Positions 35,621-46,855 of a stretch of DNA of 64,000 nt are shown here, piece after piece. The notes beneath the pieces are model-generated. The model was not told the DNA's origin, searched no databases, and was given only the letters and a program-made list of their open reading frames with translations. The stretch is from Isoetes taiwanensis (Eukaryota > Streptophyta > Lycopodiopsida > Isoetales > Isoetaceae). The translations under genes were made by a program, and so were the position numbers. The stretch covers positions 6,452,446 through 6,516,445 of the forward strand of contig JAJEKV010000065.1 in the NCBI GenBank assembly GCA_021234155.1. Direction: 5' to 3'. The stretch's first letter is position 1. Every line of letters starts with the position of its first letter.

Positions 35621-38100
35621 ATTTTGCCCTTGCAAGCTTGCCGTTACTATGTTTGGGTCGCTGGTGGCCCTACAAGAAACAGGGCCCAAAGAGTACCAAA
35701 GGCGAGGTATAAGCTGTAATATCCCAATGCTTGATGAGTTAGAGGAGGCCCACCCCAATGAGTTAGGAGAGGCCCACCCCAAGCCGGCAGTTAACGAGAA
35801 ACTCATTCTATCATCGCGATATATATTTAGGATTAATTGTAATCACTTATTTCGCATTTCACAAGATAATATGACAACTATTATATTTTACTTCATCTTT
35901 ATATTGTATATAAGCACTTTGTATATTTCACATAAACTATGTATGTCCATAACAATGTACAAGAAATAATGAACTCAGGTAAGAATATATAAAAATAGTG
36001 AACTCAGCAAAATTCCATCATCTAGTCCTAATCAAGGGCTTGTCCAAACTCTCTAAAGCTGCGACGATACCAATGCACCCAACTGTAAAAAGACGTCAAC
36101 ATCATTGGCCAGTGTACTCTCTCCAAGTCCACCTCCTCCTACTATAACATTGACTGCCAATCTGCATTGAACAAGACAATTTAACAATGAATAATGAAAA
36201 AGCAATAAAAAATCGAGGTGCATGATGCGACGAGTGGCTCATACGTCCAGAAGGTGTCATGGGATGCAAGATGGCCCTACTGAGTAAATGTATTGCAAGT
36301 TCTACGTGAGAGCCACAACTGCTCAGGTCTCTCCATCATGAAGTACTTTTTGACGCGGAAGTCAAGGAGTACTTCGGCTAACTTGAACTTTGGCGCTCCA
36401 AATCAAACCTGTCAAAAACTCATACCAAATCCTTATCTACTACTTCAAACAAATCTTCATGTAGAAAATGTCAAAAGGTAAAGTTCTTGTTCCCTCATCG
36501 AATCCCTAAACACAAAAAGGGAGATTTAGATAATATGGCTAGTTGAAATTAGAATCTCAATCTTCTAGAATGGAAATATAGATGAAGATGATAAAAATGC
36601 ACATGCAACATTTTAGCGCATAGAAATTTAAGATAGAATAGCAGAGCCAGAGACGTTTTGATGCAGAGCAAAAACTCCAAGCTAAGTTTATGCTATGCTA
36701 GATCATTATCTAAAGAGATCATCTATAAAATATTAGAATAATGGCGAATCGTGTTTCTCTGTTCTAAAGTTCATAAAATTTGCTCCAAAATAATCAAGAT
36801 TGCACTAAGTAAATCTGTGTTCATACTTGTCACTACAGAAAATTGCCATGCTTCAATGAAACCTCCCAATTTCTTTAAAATGAATAGCAAAAAAACATCT
36901 ATGTCTGGAAATAACTGAAATAGAGATATAAACATGGCAAAGTAAAGGAGAATCGAGATTTACAATATAATAGAAAAATATGAAGTCAAAGTGCCCAAAG
37001 AAAATGCTTATCAAGAAAGACACACAAGCAAACCCTAAGAATAAAATATTTGACTAGAGAAATAATTTTAGCATAAGCAATAGAATAGTATATTGTAAAT
37101 ATGGTATAGATTATAGAGTAGCAGATCCAGAAACATGATGTAGAATAATGTGTGATTATAGAAGGTAATATATAGAAATCTCTGTGTTAAAGTTCGGGCA
37201 TATTATTTCAAGCCACAAACTTTATTAACAACCAGAGTATGGGATTTGAACTCAATAGTCATGAACTGGTATTAATATAGAATAAAACCTCCAGAAACTT
37301 CATACCCTGCTCTTCCTGGCAGACCCCAAATTTACACCTCCAGAGAACCAATGATGCTCCATTGCTCAACTACTAAGTTGCAAGTTTGGTTGAAGAAAGA
37401 TGACTTGCCTAAGAAAATGCTTGAAGAAACAAAAGACAACAAGATGGTGCCGCACAAAGGGTTGCTCTCATGAAGGGGCTTACAAAGGATTCAAAATTTT
37501 GCATTGCATTCATATAACATTCAAAATTCGGGAACACATTGCAAATGATGCAAGTTCATCTAACTTCGTTTACATAAAACAAAGCTACACATTTAATTGG
37601 ATCCACATACTGTAGGCAATGTCTTTTTTAAAAAAGACACGAAAATCCAACTCCAAAATATTATATGAGGACTATTCTATTGAGATTAATATGAAGGAAA
37701 TTATTGAAAGGACATTCCAAATTTGTGTTCAACATGTAGCACAATAACAGGAGGTTCCCGTAGGATTTGATATGGATGCATAAATCACCATTGCTAAGAC
37801 CATCGTCCTAAAACAATTGAATGGGTTTATATATAATAAAAAGAAAAACATAGATTCAATAGAAAAAATAAGTCCCAAATCATTTGAGGTCGATTGCTCA
37901 TAAAGATCTAAAATTCGCATTCCAGATGACTCCGATTTATGCATGTATAAGAATAAAACTCCCATTCGACTGTCAATGTGAACTGCCGTGCAGGTAGAAA
38001 GAAACTGGTGAACGCTGCCTTTAGTTTATCTTCACTCCCTCTTTAATCTGAACCCTCAAATCAATACTTCCACTTCCGCACCAACCATCTCTAGGGTTTG
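35620..38100. other. AT-rich tail of duplicated block, copy B, no gene
   Basis: No frame with motifs, no RNA gene seen. Collinear with 24200-26620. Confidence 0.55.
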
Positions 38101-38106
38101 CCCTTT

Positions 38107-39397
38107 GGGCAACCCAAAAAGATGACCTTGTAATAGACTAAAAGAGAGGGAAAAAAAATCCCTCTTTTTCCAATAGTTGCTCCCGAATGACTACACGAAA
38201 GAACATAAACGAGAAGTTTAGCTGACCAAATTGAAGGCTATAATTTTTTTTTTATTTTTTTTGAAGGCTATAAATTTGTTCTGCATGAACCAGGAACTTT
38301 GCAGTAGATTTAATCCACTACAAGCACAGAAGCCATGGTTGTCATCCCTCGTTTCAAATCCTATTATAGTATTACAACTCTCTAGTATTGTATATTGTTA
38401 AGTATGGGAAAATCTTTTGCTTCCTTTTTTTTTTTTTTTTTTTTTTTTTATTTTGACGTTGTCTAAGACTTTGGCATGCTATGATAGAATTGGAGAACTA
38501 AGGATTTGTCATTCAAGTTGAATCGAAAGCGAAATCCTGCCCTTCAAGCGAAAACCGACCATGTTATTCAAATTTAATGGAAAGCAAAATCCCATCCTGC
38601 CTTTCAAGAGGAAACTAGCTATCCCATTCAAATTTAGGCCTAAGGCTAGGGTTCGAAAAAAGTGAGGTTAACTGCAAAATTTGCCAATGTCCAATTGTTG
38701 TTGAGATGAGCAGGACATGCTGTCCTACAAAAAATATTAACGAATTGGACTTTGTCGTACTAAGTTTTGAAGAGTAGGATTTTGTGCTACTCTTTTTAAG
38801 TGAAGGAGGATTTTTTTAGTATGCATATTTTATATAATGTATAACTTATCTTATATTTAGAAATTCACCTTCAAAATATTAACCAAAAAGTTAGATTACC
38901 TTTTCTTTTTACATTTAAATATATAAATCCAATTTTTCTCTCTCATGTTTCGCCCATCTGACATCTTCCATGTACATGGATGGGAACAAAATAGGCAGGT
39001 AGAACATCAGAGAAGAGAAAGAGAGAGAGGCAACCACTTCCTATCCCGTTCCATCCATGTCCATGGTCCAATAACATACGCCAGGCGATCCATTCAAGTT
39101 CCATCCACAACCCAGAGGAACAAAAAGTTTCCAATTTTTTATTCTGTTCAAGGTTCATTTTTCAATAGGAAAAAAGAAAAGGACATGGACAAGCAATGAC
39201 ATTCATTTCTATTTAATCAAAGCATTGCATTTTTGTGTATAAGATTTCATTATCTTTTGTGAAATTTTTTGTTCTAAGGAAGCTGGACTTTGTCCTATTA
39301 TTTTTGTACTGGATTGGACATGTCGTGCTGAAATTTGGGATGTCCTATTTATCTCAAAACTAAAAAGATTTTTGTTTACCTCACTTTTTGGGTTGCC
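38107..39397. mobile_element. Possible small TIR element, 15-bp inverted ends
   Basis: GGGCAACCCAAAAAG (38107-38121) is the exact reverse complement of CTTTTTGGGTTGCCC (39383-39397). The interior is AT-rich with a long T run (38427-38449) and no coding capacity, as in a MITE-like element. No clear target duplication is seen, and both ends lie in larger GGGCAACCC palindromes, so a chance palindrome pair is possible. The right end of the 11.3-kb block falls inside it, so copy A has only the left end. Confidence 0.35.
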
Positions 39398-40652
39398 CTA
39401 GGGGGCAACCCTGTTGTTGGAGGGTGGAGTGACGTATAGAAGGCCTCGATTTGTTCTGAGTATAATATGCCATAGAATATTCTATATGTGCGGTTGCAAT
39501 TGCTTGGATTTTTTGTGACGCCCAGTGACACTTAAACGACAAAGATTTGTTTGGGATGTGTTTGGCGACAGGGATTGTTTTGGTCTTCTTTGGGTAGCTA
39601 TGCAAATCTCCTCCGGCGATGATAGTGGCATGAATGAGCTCCTTTCTTTTAAAGCAGTTGATCCATGGCAGAAGAAGAAGCAGAAGTGCAGGTACATATC
39701 TCTGGCTCTTTCCAGGGTAGCAGCATAGCCGGATTTGCTCTCTGCTAGTGCCATATCCAGGGCTTTTAAGAAGACAACGTTACTCCTTTAACCCCAGAAG
39801 CACAGATCAACGCGAAAGGTGATTGCATTTTGATGCATTTTTCCCGTTCAGTCTGAGGGTTTGCAGAACATGGTGATCATATAGCTGCTTTTCGTTTTGA
39901 GCCTATCCAAGGAGAAGCTGGAGTATGTGCATGCAATTATGTTTATTAAACAAAGCTTTTGGTTAATCACGCTTCTTGCGGCTGATTATTTGACTTGCAA
40001 GTCATTGTACCCTCTGAGGAGTATCTAAAAGAGGCTCGTAGGTTATATTCACTTTATAATGTACTAGAGATGTTCCGCCGCGTTTTCTAATTATTCATGA
40101 TGGTTGGCAATCTATAACTTCTACTGAAGAAGAAGCAGATAGGAAGATGACCAATGGAACACAATAAGTTCTATTTTATAGTATGGTATTATCCATGGTT
40201 AATTTATAGTGCCATCTCAAATTGACACTTGAGGCATGTTGTTGACAGAGTTGCTCACAGGCATAAAAGAGAATCATCTTAGAGAGAACAAAATGAAGGG
40301 ACACATTATTTCATGGACAACAAAACAAAAATATAGCGCATTGTTTTGTAAGAACTACTGGATAACTATGCATTCACCTCCATCTCTCTTAATGTGGGAA
40401 AACATTACAATATCTTGAACCATAACTACGGGGAGATCATCCACAACATCAACCTTCAATGTATGAGGTGATTTATGGCCAATTTGGAAGATGTTATTAA
40501 CTATGTTTAATTGTAGACCCCAAATTGAAAAACATATAATATTAGATATATCATTATAATTGTAAGTGGCTGTTCATGCATCAATGGGCCCTCCAAAGGG
40601 CAACCCATTAGCCTAATGCGTTAGCATCTTGTTAGCATCTTGTCTTGTTATA
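39398..40652. other. Stretch without a supported gene
   Basis: A 67-codon frame at 39525-39728 and a 60-codon frame at 40236-40418 have no recognisable motif. A GGGCAACCC word recurs at 40600. It is the left flank of the large MULE. Confidence 0.45.
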
Positions 40653-40661
40653 AAATTTCGA
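40653..40661. repeat. Left target-site duplication of the MULE
   Basis: AAATTTCGA, identical to 55995-56003 and in direct orientation. Nine bases is the usual duplication length for Mutator-like elements. Confidence 0.85.
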
Positions 40662-41125
40662 GGTTTGAAGGATAGTCTTACCACGGTTTGGGGATCGGGA
40701 GGTAAAGCCGTCCTGCGGTATCACCGAACTCTTCAGCGAATCCGTTTAAGGACCCCGTTTGGCCGTGCCCGACACCGCATTGAGGGTCACCGCATAAATC
40801 TGGGCGGCCCTTGCCCGACACATCAGGACGTCCGGTGGTGTTCCTTCATTTTAAGTTATCACCAGGGATCAGGCGGATCACCAAGATGGAAAAAGATCGC
40901 CCGATGTCGGCGTGGGTGTGATCCCCTCCTCAGGGATCACCATCGTGGCCGATGTCGGCCACCGATGCTCGCCACGATCCGGCCTCGGGATCACCACCAT
41001 GGCCGTTCGAGGGCGGCATGAGGACGGGAAGATCGCCCTCAGGGATCGGAAAGGACTACGGCGACCCGATCGAAAGCGCCCGTCTCGGACGTGGGTGAAT
41101 CCCTCCTCGGGATCACCCGATACCC
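40662..41125. repeat. Left terminal inverted repeat of the MULE
   Basis: Aligns in reverse complement with about 55520-55994. Shared words include GGATAGTCTTACC, GGACCCCGTTTGGCCGT, GCGTGGGTGTGATCCCCTCC, GATGCTCG, CCACGATC and CCTCGGGATCACCACCAT. Much of it consists of GGGATCACC-type words, so the inner TIR grades into the hairpin arrays. Small differences again fall mostly at CAG/CTG sites. Confidence 0.85.
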
Positions 41126-42446
41126 AGGCGTGATTACTTCCCTCGGGATCACCGAATCTGCGGCAGCAGTGATCCCCTCCTCGGATCGCCATCGCCGGGC
41201 CGATATCGGATGCCCGTTATACGCCAGCTTATTCCGGACCTCCGGATCCCCGAAAAGTCCTTTCTCGGTGAAAACCTCCTCCGGGATCACCACTGCCTTT
41301 GACGAAAGCGGGGCCCGCCCACACGGGTTCAATCGATGCCATTGGTTTGAATTAATGCCCGACCTAGGTCAGGTCGGTCGCACGCCATCCACTAATGGTG
41401 TAACCGAGAGCGGGAAAACCGCCGGTTATTAAGACGGGTCCATTGCGAAGTCGCCACGTGTGCGATGGGGATTCCCGGAGGAAGGGAGCACAATGGTGCG
41501 CATGGCTATGTCCGAACTCGCGGCGTAAGAACCATTGCCCTTTTCCGGACCGAACTGATTGGAAAGGGCCCATTGCCGCCGAATCCGAGGCGTATGTCGG
41601 GTTGCATCCGCCGAAAGTATTTAAAGGTAAGCCATGGGATAGATCCGTTGTTAAAGTCTATTTTAGTCTTATTCTAACCGGTTATGTTATTTTACGATGG
41701 TGGAGGAGTCGATTAACTTCAAATCAGCCTAAATACCTCCATTAACGAACCGAATGGGAAATGGAAGGAAACTCGGCTTGTCCATTGCCCGACCGCTTCA
41801 AAGATATTGCTCGATTGAATCCCACCAAGAGGTTCAATCCCGAACAAGAAGAGATTAAGGGCGTAAGCAAGAGCTAAGGGCGCTTCACCACGTAAGAATA
41901 CCCCCGCCGCCGGGGACCAGGCTTCAGTTGATGGCCAATGCCACGAAAAAGCAGATGATCTAAAGAATGCTAAAATGCAGATGAGGGGATGAGGCCCCAA
42001 AAGTAATATTGAATGTTTTAACGTCAATCCAAGCGAGGAACTGACCATCAAGAAATTTTGAAGGACTACGGTATAATCAGGTCGGCCGAAAATGGCGTTG
42101 TTGTGTCGGTGATCGCAGCAAATCCCCTACGCCAGAAGATCGAACCGAGAATCATAGGTTCGGGGTGCATCAATTATGGCAAAATTACAGGGCTTCGGAT
42201 GACCCCGAGGGTCGAATTCAAGAACAAGGCTGAGGTGAGGGTTAGAGATTATGGGAAGATAAGTGTGGAGAGATCTCTTGACCCCGACTTCAAATTTAGC
42301 CACAATCTAAAACTTCGTGAGGGCAAGGGCAAGGCAGAAATGCATGGCAGATGAGCAAATCGCCCTCGCCTTTTATGGATGACACGGCCCGAGCCGAAAG
42401 TTTATAAAACCCGCAAAAGCGGAGAAAGGAGGCCACAGAACTAGAA
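41126..42446. other. Subterminal region and possible 5' exons of the protease gene
   Basis: To about 41310 it contains more CCTCCTCGGGATCACC-type words. From 41440 to 42360 there are plus-strand frames without known domains: LHPPKVFKGKPWDRSVVKVY (41600-41660) and KDYGIIRSAENGVVVSVIAA (42061-42120) up to LREGKGKAEMHGR. Their direction and position make them candidates for upstream exons or a 5' leader of the Ulp1-like gene, but no splice sites were established. Confidence 0.4.
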
Positions 42447-44034
42447 ATGCAGGTAGAGCGGATAAGGGAAATCAAGGAAAGGATTAGGGGCAAGCATGGC
42501 AATTTGGATGAGAAGGATTTGTTTGGTGATTTGAGCTATGAACAGCACCAGTTGGACGAAGACGATGTGAGTGCGGAGTTTGAAGCTGCGCATACGCTTG
42601 ATTTTAATTCACCTCCTCCCAAAACCCCAAATTCGAATAGCCCAAGTCTACAGGTGACCCCAAGGAAGCGGACTTTTGTGCAGGCCCGGAGGGATGCAGA
42701 TTTGATGGCTCCAAACCATATTGTGCATGAAGAATCAGAGGAGGAGGAGGAGGAGCCTGAAAATGCAGATGAATTGGCTCCCCCGACCCCGAGCAAGATA
42801 AAAATGTGGTATTTGTATATGCTGGACCCCCACTTCTTTGAATCTCTAAAATTATATGACAGAGGGATTAGAAAGGAGCTTTGGCAGTTTAGATTTTCTC
42901 TGGATTATCCAATTGTGGTTCAAAGTCCTCTGCTGAAGGTGGGCAGCAAATCATCCGATGTTGAATTCCACATCTCAGAGACAGAGGCACGAAAATTCTC
43001 GACTATTCCGGTGTGACCGGTATTGAAGATTCAGAGATCGATGCCGACTGCCTAGGAGCCTATTTACTGTATGTGTGTTGTCTTTGTTTTTATTTCTTGC
43101 ATGGTATGCTAAGTTGAGCTTTGGCAGGGTTCTTGCACACTCAATTCCTCACCAAAAACGCTGTCATCATGTCTTCCTCCACCCTGCTGCTTTTGGTCTG
43201 TTTCTAAATGGCACAAAACCAGGCCTCTGTGGTGCCTACGAGCAGTTCGTCAAGCTAATTCCGGGATCCCCCTTTGGCAAGGCCGTGTGGAAAATCCAGT
43301 ATGCACAGTTCTACTACATACCGGTCAATGCCAGGTAAATTGGGTTTGGGAAGTGGATTTTTTATTGCCTTTTTAGTTCTGGTTTGAATTGATGGCAGCT
43401 TGTCCTATGCAGTGGCCACTGGAGCCTGTTCATTTTGGTGGCTGATCCTTTGGCATGCCAGAAATTGAAGAAGCCTTGCCCTTGCATATTGCACTTCGAT
43501 TCCTTTGATCCCCTCCATGCTCCAACACGCGGGTTCATCACTTTGTGAGTGCAAAATTTGGTAACTATTCATTCATAGCCTATCTTCTAATGCCTTGAAT
43601 TGCAGGTTTTTAAGTGATGTATTTAAGAGGTGGAGGCACGAGGCATCAGCATTGCATAATGCACCAGTAATCTTGATGGAAGCTCCACAGCAGCACAACA
43701 ACCAGGATTGTGGCATCTATGTTATTGGTTGTGTGCAGAAATTCATCAAAGAAATCTACATGAAGGATACAGATGTGAGTTGTCTATGTCTTATCTTCTG
43801 TCTTTCTTGATCAGCAAATTTATTTAGTGTCCATTTATAATCTACTGTGTACAGATGGTGATCCACAGGGACTGGTTTGCCAAAGAAGACATGGACAATT
43901 TGAGGACAAGCTTCAAGGTCATGCTGCAGAAGTTAAGTGACTGCCTAAAAGCAGGAAAATCAACCTTCTACTTGCCCGAGGGTAGCAACCAATTCGATCG
44001 GCCCGTGACCCGTTTGATGCTGAATGGTCCATAA
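42447..44034 (+). CDS. Ulp1-like SUMO protease (C48 peptidase), five exons, MULE cargo
   Basis: Ulp1-family cysteine proteases cleave SUMO or related ubiquitin-like proteins. Proposed exons are 42447-43068, 43128-43334, 43413-43544, 43606-43774 and 43855-44034, all with GT-AG borders and consistent phases. The catalytic triad is complete: His in SGHWSLFILVADP (codon 43417), Asp in ILHFDSFDPLHAP (codon 43498), Cys in QQHNNQDCGIYVIG (codon 43709) with the oxyanion Gln just before. The N-terminal third is acidic and low complexity (SEEEEEEPENADELAPPTPS). One lesion is visible: exon 1 shifts frame at TTCTCGAC (42996-43003). A single missing A in a CAG there would restore it, matching the error pattern seen elsewhere in the window. 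The ATG at 42447 is the first in frame; the true start may lie upstream. Cargo of this type may help the transposon by desumoylation of host factors, which is inference. Confidence 0.85.
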
Positions 44035-44217
44035 CAGAAAAAAACTTTTGATCCTTGTTCAACATGTAAATTTTTGGCTATGATTGTAAAATATGACAGT
44101 TTCTGAATGGTTAATTGATGTGGGAAATAGCTTTTGTTTTTCCTTATCCGGGTTTACTCCTGAACTGTCAATCTGCATCCCCTCAATTCATAACAGATGT
44201 TGGCCACAGATGTTTGG

Positions 44218-44900
44218 GAATTTGAACACCTCTGGGATCCCCAAACTTGAATAGCTCTGGGATCCCGAAGTTTGAACACCTCCGGGATCCCCAGGGAGGC
44301 AAATATTAAAACAACCAATGGAAAAGACAAAAAAAAAAAAAAAAAAAACAATTATTGTGGTGATCCCAGAGGACGGGAATAAATTCGAAAACCTTAGAAC
44401 CATAGAGCCTTAGAAAAAAAAAGGCTCGTCCGCCATCTGGTGATCCCGGAGGTGGGGATCACCCATGGTGATCCCCATCTCGGGATCACCAGATGGCGGA
44501 CGGGAATATAACCATTGTACCTAATAGGCAGGAAAAAAAAAATAAAGTCCGTCCGCGATCTGGTGATCCCGGAGGTGGGGATCACCACTAGTGATCCCGA
44601 CCTCCGGGATCACCAGATCACGGACGGGAATAAATTCGAAAAGCTTAGAACCATAGAGCCTTATAAAAAGAAAGGCTCGTCCGCCATCTGGTGATCCCGG
44701 AGGTGGGGATCACCCATGGTGATCCCCATCTCCGGGATCACCAGATGGCGGACGGGAATATAACCATTGTACCTAATAGGCAGGGAAAAAGAAAATAAAG
44801 TCCGTCCACCATCTGGTGATCCCGGAGGTGGGGATCACCACCGGCGATCCAGTCCTCCGGGATCCCCAAGCGTGGATTCCGTCCTCCGGGATCCCCACGT
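44218..44900. repeat. Array of hairpin modules (GGTGATCCCGGAGG family), cluster 1
   Basis: Begins with three CTC(T/C)GGGATCCC half modules (44228-44290). Full modules follow at 44427-44502, 44549-44627 and about 44675-44755, plus a partial at 44807-44900. In 44427-44502 the outer arms CGTCCGCCATCTGGTGATCCC and its reverse complement pair over 21 bp without mismatch, with a further near-palindrome inside. Modules are separated by AT-rich spacers of the type ACCTTAGAACCATAGAGCCT with an A run. Confidence 0.93.
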
Positions 44901-45020
44901 CCAAAAAAATAATAGAGGTACCTAGCCATTGAAAAAAAGGTCCACTTTACCACTTTACCATTACAAATTGAAATCAAGGGTTAACCGTTGTACAACGGAT
45001 AGTACAACGGTTGATTCATG

Positions 45021-45106
45021 AGTCTATATATACTCTTGCCTTAGTGGTTCTTGCTAGAAAGTAAGTTGGGGCTTGGTTTCAATTGAGTTCAGTAGCTAAG
45101 TGACAG
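45021..45106 (+). promoter_or_regulatory. TATA box and leader of the small cargo gene
   Basis: CTATATATACTC at about 45023-45034 is a good plant TATA box, lying about 80 bp before the ATG at 45107. It directly follows the end of hairpin cluster 1, so the cluster could act as its upstream region. Confidence 0.5.
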
Positions 45107-45454
45107 ATGGTGAGGACCCGACAACAGCTACAGCAGGGCAGTGCCATCAATGCCCACAGCCTTGAGGATATTCTCGTCCACTTGAATGAAATTCAGGAGG
45201 AAGTGGGGCTAGATCTCGCCCAACCCGACAGCATCAAAACGTTCCAAAGTAAGCATGTTGTTGTCTTCCTTCACATTTATGTTCTACTTTCATACTAATC
45301 TTTTCAGCCATCTTTGCATGATCCCCTCATGGTTCATGCAGAGACCGTGGAGAATGGGGAATACAGAGAGACCCTAGGCCTCCGGACAATGATCCCGGTC
45401 GCCCAAGCCAGGGCATTGCTTTGGGAATTGAAGAAGTGCATTATCCCAAGGCTT
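45107..45454 (+). CDS. Small unknown cargo protein of the MULE
   Basis: Starts MVRTRQQLQQGSAINAHSLE and continues with a Glu/Leu-rich helix-like segment to SIKTFQ (47 residues). A GTAAGC donor at 45249 can join to an acceptor ending at 45341, continuing in phase with TVENGEYRETLGLRTMIPVA and LLWELKKC to a stop, for a protein of about 85 residues. An alternative acceptor after a good TACTAAT branch site and TTTTCAG (45307) would give an early stop. A third frame (IALGIEEVHYPKALKNLL, to 45603) is open downstream, so a frameshift is possible and the real protein may be longer. No family is recognised. Confidence 0.45.
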
Positions 45455-45603
45455 TGAAGAATTTGCTAGCTACGGACATTGTCCGGGAAGGCAACACCCT
45501 AAAAGCCTTGCCGAGGAAATGTATCTTTGCCGGAGGGCTGCGAAAGAAGGTTCTAATTAGGGAAGTCCTAGAGGGGTCTGATCCATCTTTATCGACATCT
45601 TGA

Positions 45604-45854
45604 TCACATCATGTGGACACTACCGTGGTGCCGATGTAACCTTCTTGAGGACGCCCCGGGCGTAAGGCATGGCAATGGTGCTTGATGTTGATTCGTAATG
45701 ATTCGAATTAGAATGTCGTTTTAGGCCATTGTAAGGCCCCATTGTAACTTATGATCCATTTGAAACATGCAAATGAATTGAATTAAACCATTAGGAAATA
45801 AATAGACCTTAGAACCATGGTACCTTAGGGGGAGAAAAAAAAATAAGAAATGAA
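45604..45854. other. Short gene-free spacer
   Basis: 3' side of the small gene, with the spacer word ACCTTAGAACCATGGTACCTTAGG that accompanies hairpin modules. Confidence 0.5.
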
Positions 45855-46034
45855 TCCCGTCCGCCTGCTGGTGATCCCGGAGGTGGGGATCACCACACGT
45901 GATCCCATCCTCCGGGATCACCAAGCAGGCGGACGGGATTAAAATGATAACCTTAGAACTATTGTACCTTAGGGGAAAAAAAAAATTAAAAAATAATCCC
46001 GTCCGCCTGCTGGTGATCCCGGAGGTGGGGATCA
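45855..46034. repeat. Hairpin modules, cluster 2
   Basis: One full module at 45855-45937: CCCGTCCGCCTGCTGGTGAT pairs with the closing CACCAAGCAGGCGGACGGG. A half module (46000-46034) is cut at GATCACCCAT, where the transposase 5' fragment begins. The spacer is the ATGATAACCTTAGAACTATT type with an A run. Confidence 0.93.
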
Positions 46035-46855
46035 CCCATGCGTGTGCCAGGTTGACGTGGTCCATCAGCAACCACGTGAGTGTTCAAAGTCTTGTCCTGG
46101 GGACCATATGTGCACCAGTACCTATTTTGAGTGTTCAAAATTAGTGCATGAAAGTAGTGCATGTACATCTAAGAATTAAATATACTTCTGCTACAATGTT
46201 TTCTACTACATAAACAACAACAACAACAGTAAACTAGAGGATAGGGTTTTTTAAATACATACCTTTTCATAGTCAAATAAGAATCCCTGGTTGGCCTCTT
46301 TAGCACCCTCTCGGGATTGGAACTCCTTAAGTAGAAGCTGCACGGTGCCACACAATTTCTTTGCTCTCCAAGAATGAAGTCTTCAACCCGGTTTGTTGGG
46401 AGGTAGCAGGTCCACACAAGCATTTCTCCACCTCCCTGTACAGAAGGAACTTGGTGCTCTTCTGGAAACCAGTGTAGGTTGCTGTGGTCGAAAATGCCAT
46501 TAGGGGGTGACTCCACATGTATTTCAGCACGCAGCTGGGAATGGCGAGAAAGGGAACTCAGATATACGTTTTTTACCTCCTAAAAATGATCTTAAGCAGA
46601 TAAATACCTGTGCTATCTTCTCCTCCAGCCCCCAAACGTCCATAGCTGCAAGGGGCCGCTTCGAACATCCGTCTGTGCATATGCAGCAGCGCAGAGAAAT
46701 TCTGGAAGACAAATGTGCGATCCCGGAGGGTGGTTTCTGACGTCCCAGGTGTCCAGATCGGGATGGTTGGTCCGTGCATGGGCTGACATGTTCAAAACTG
46801 GCCGCACGATCATTCCACGCCCGCTGGCCACCGTCGATTTTCATGCAAATCGTAC
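46035..46855 (-). pseudogene. Third, 5'-only fragment of the MULE transposase gene
   Basis: Matches 50363-51170 and 54549-55370 on the minus strand, including LKTSFLESKEIVWHR (near 46360) and YFHALILNTQNRYWCTYGPQ (46110-46170). It stops abruptly at 46034 inside a hairpin module, so the domains with the catalytic residues are absent. It is the left remnant of a partial tandem duplication with period about 4.3 kb. Confidence 0.8.

Larger units (their letters stand above)
27573..39140. repeat. Copy B of the 11.3-kb head-to-tail duplication
   Basis: Starts with a ~200-bp end piece of the LINE (27573-27775), then the chromovirus protease-to-chromodomain region, the unidentified gene part, the CAC array, the phosphatase gene and the AT-rich tail. 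It ends where similarity to 27413-27560 stops, after AAGTTTCCAATTTT at about 39140. Copy B is the better-preserved version for the RNase H to phosphatase part, while its protease part (27840-28800) is worse than copy A. Confidence 0.9.

Noticed and set aside
40878-41333. Overlapping frames in both strands across the left TIR
   Set aside because: They arise from GC-rich palindromic repeat units and differ between the two TIRs.
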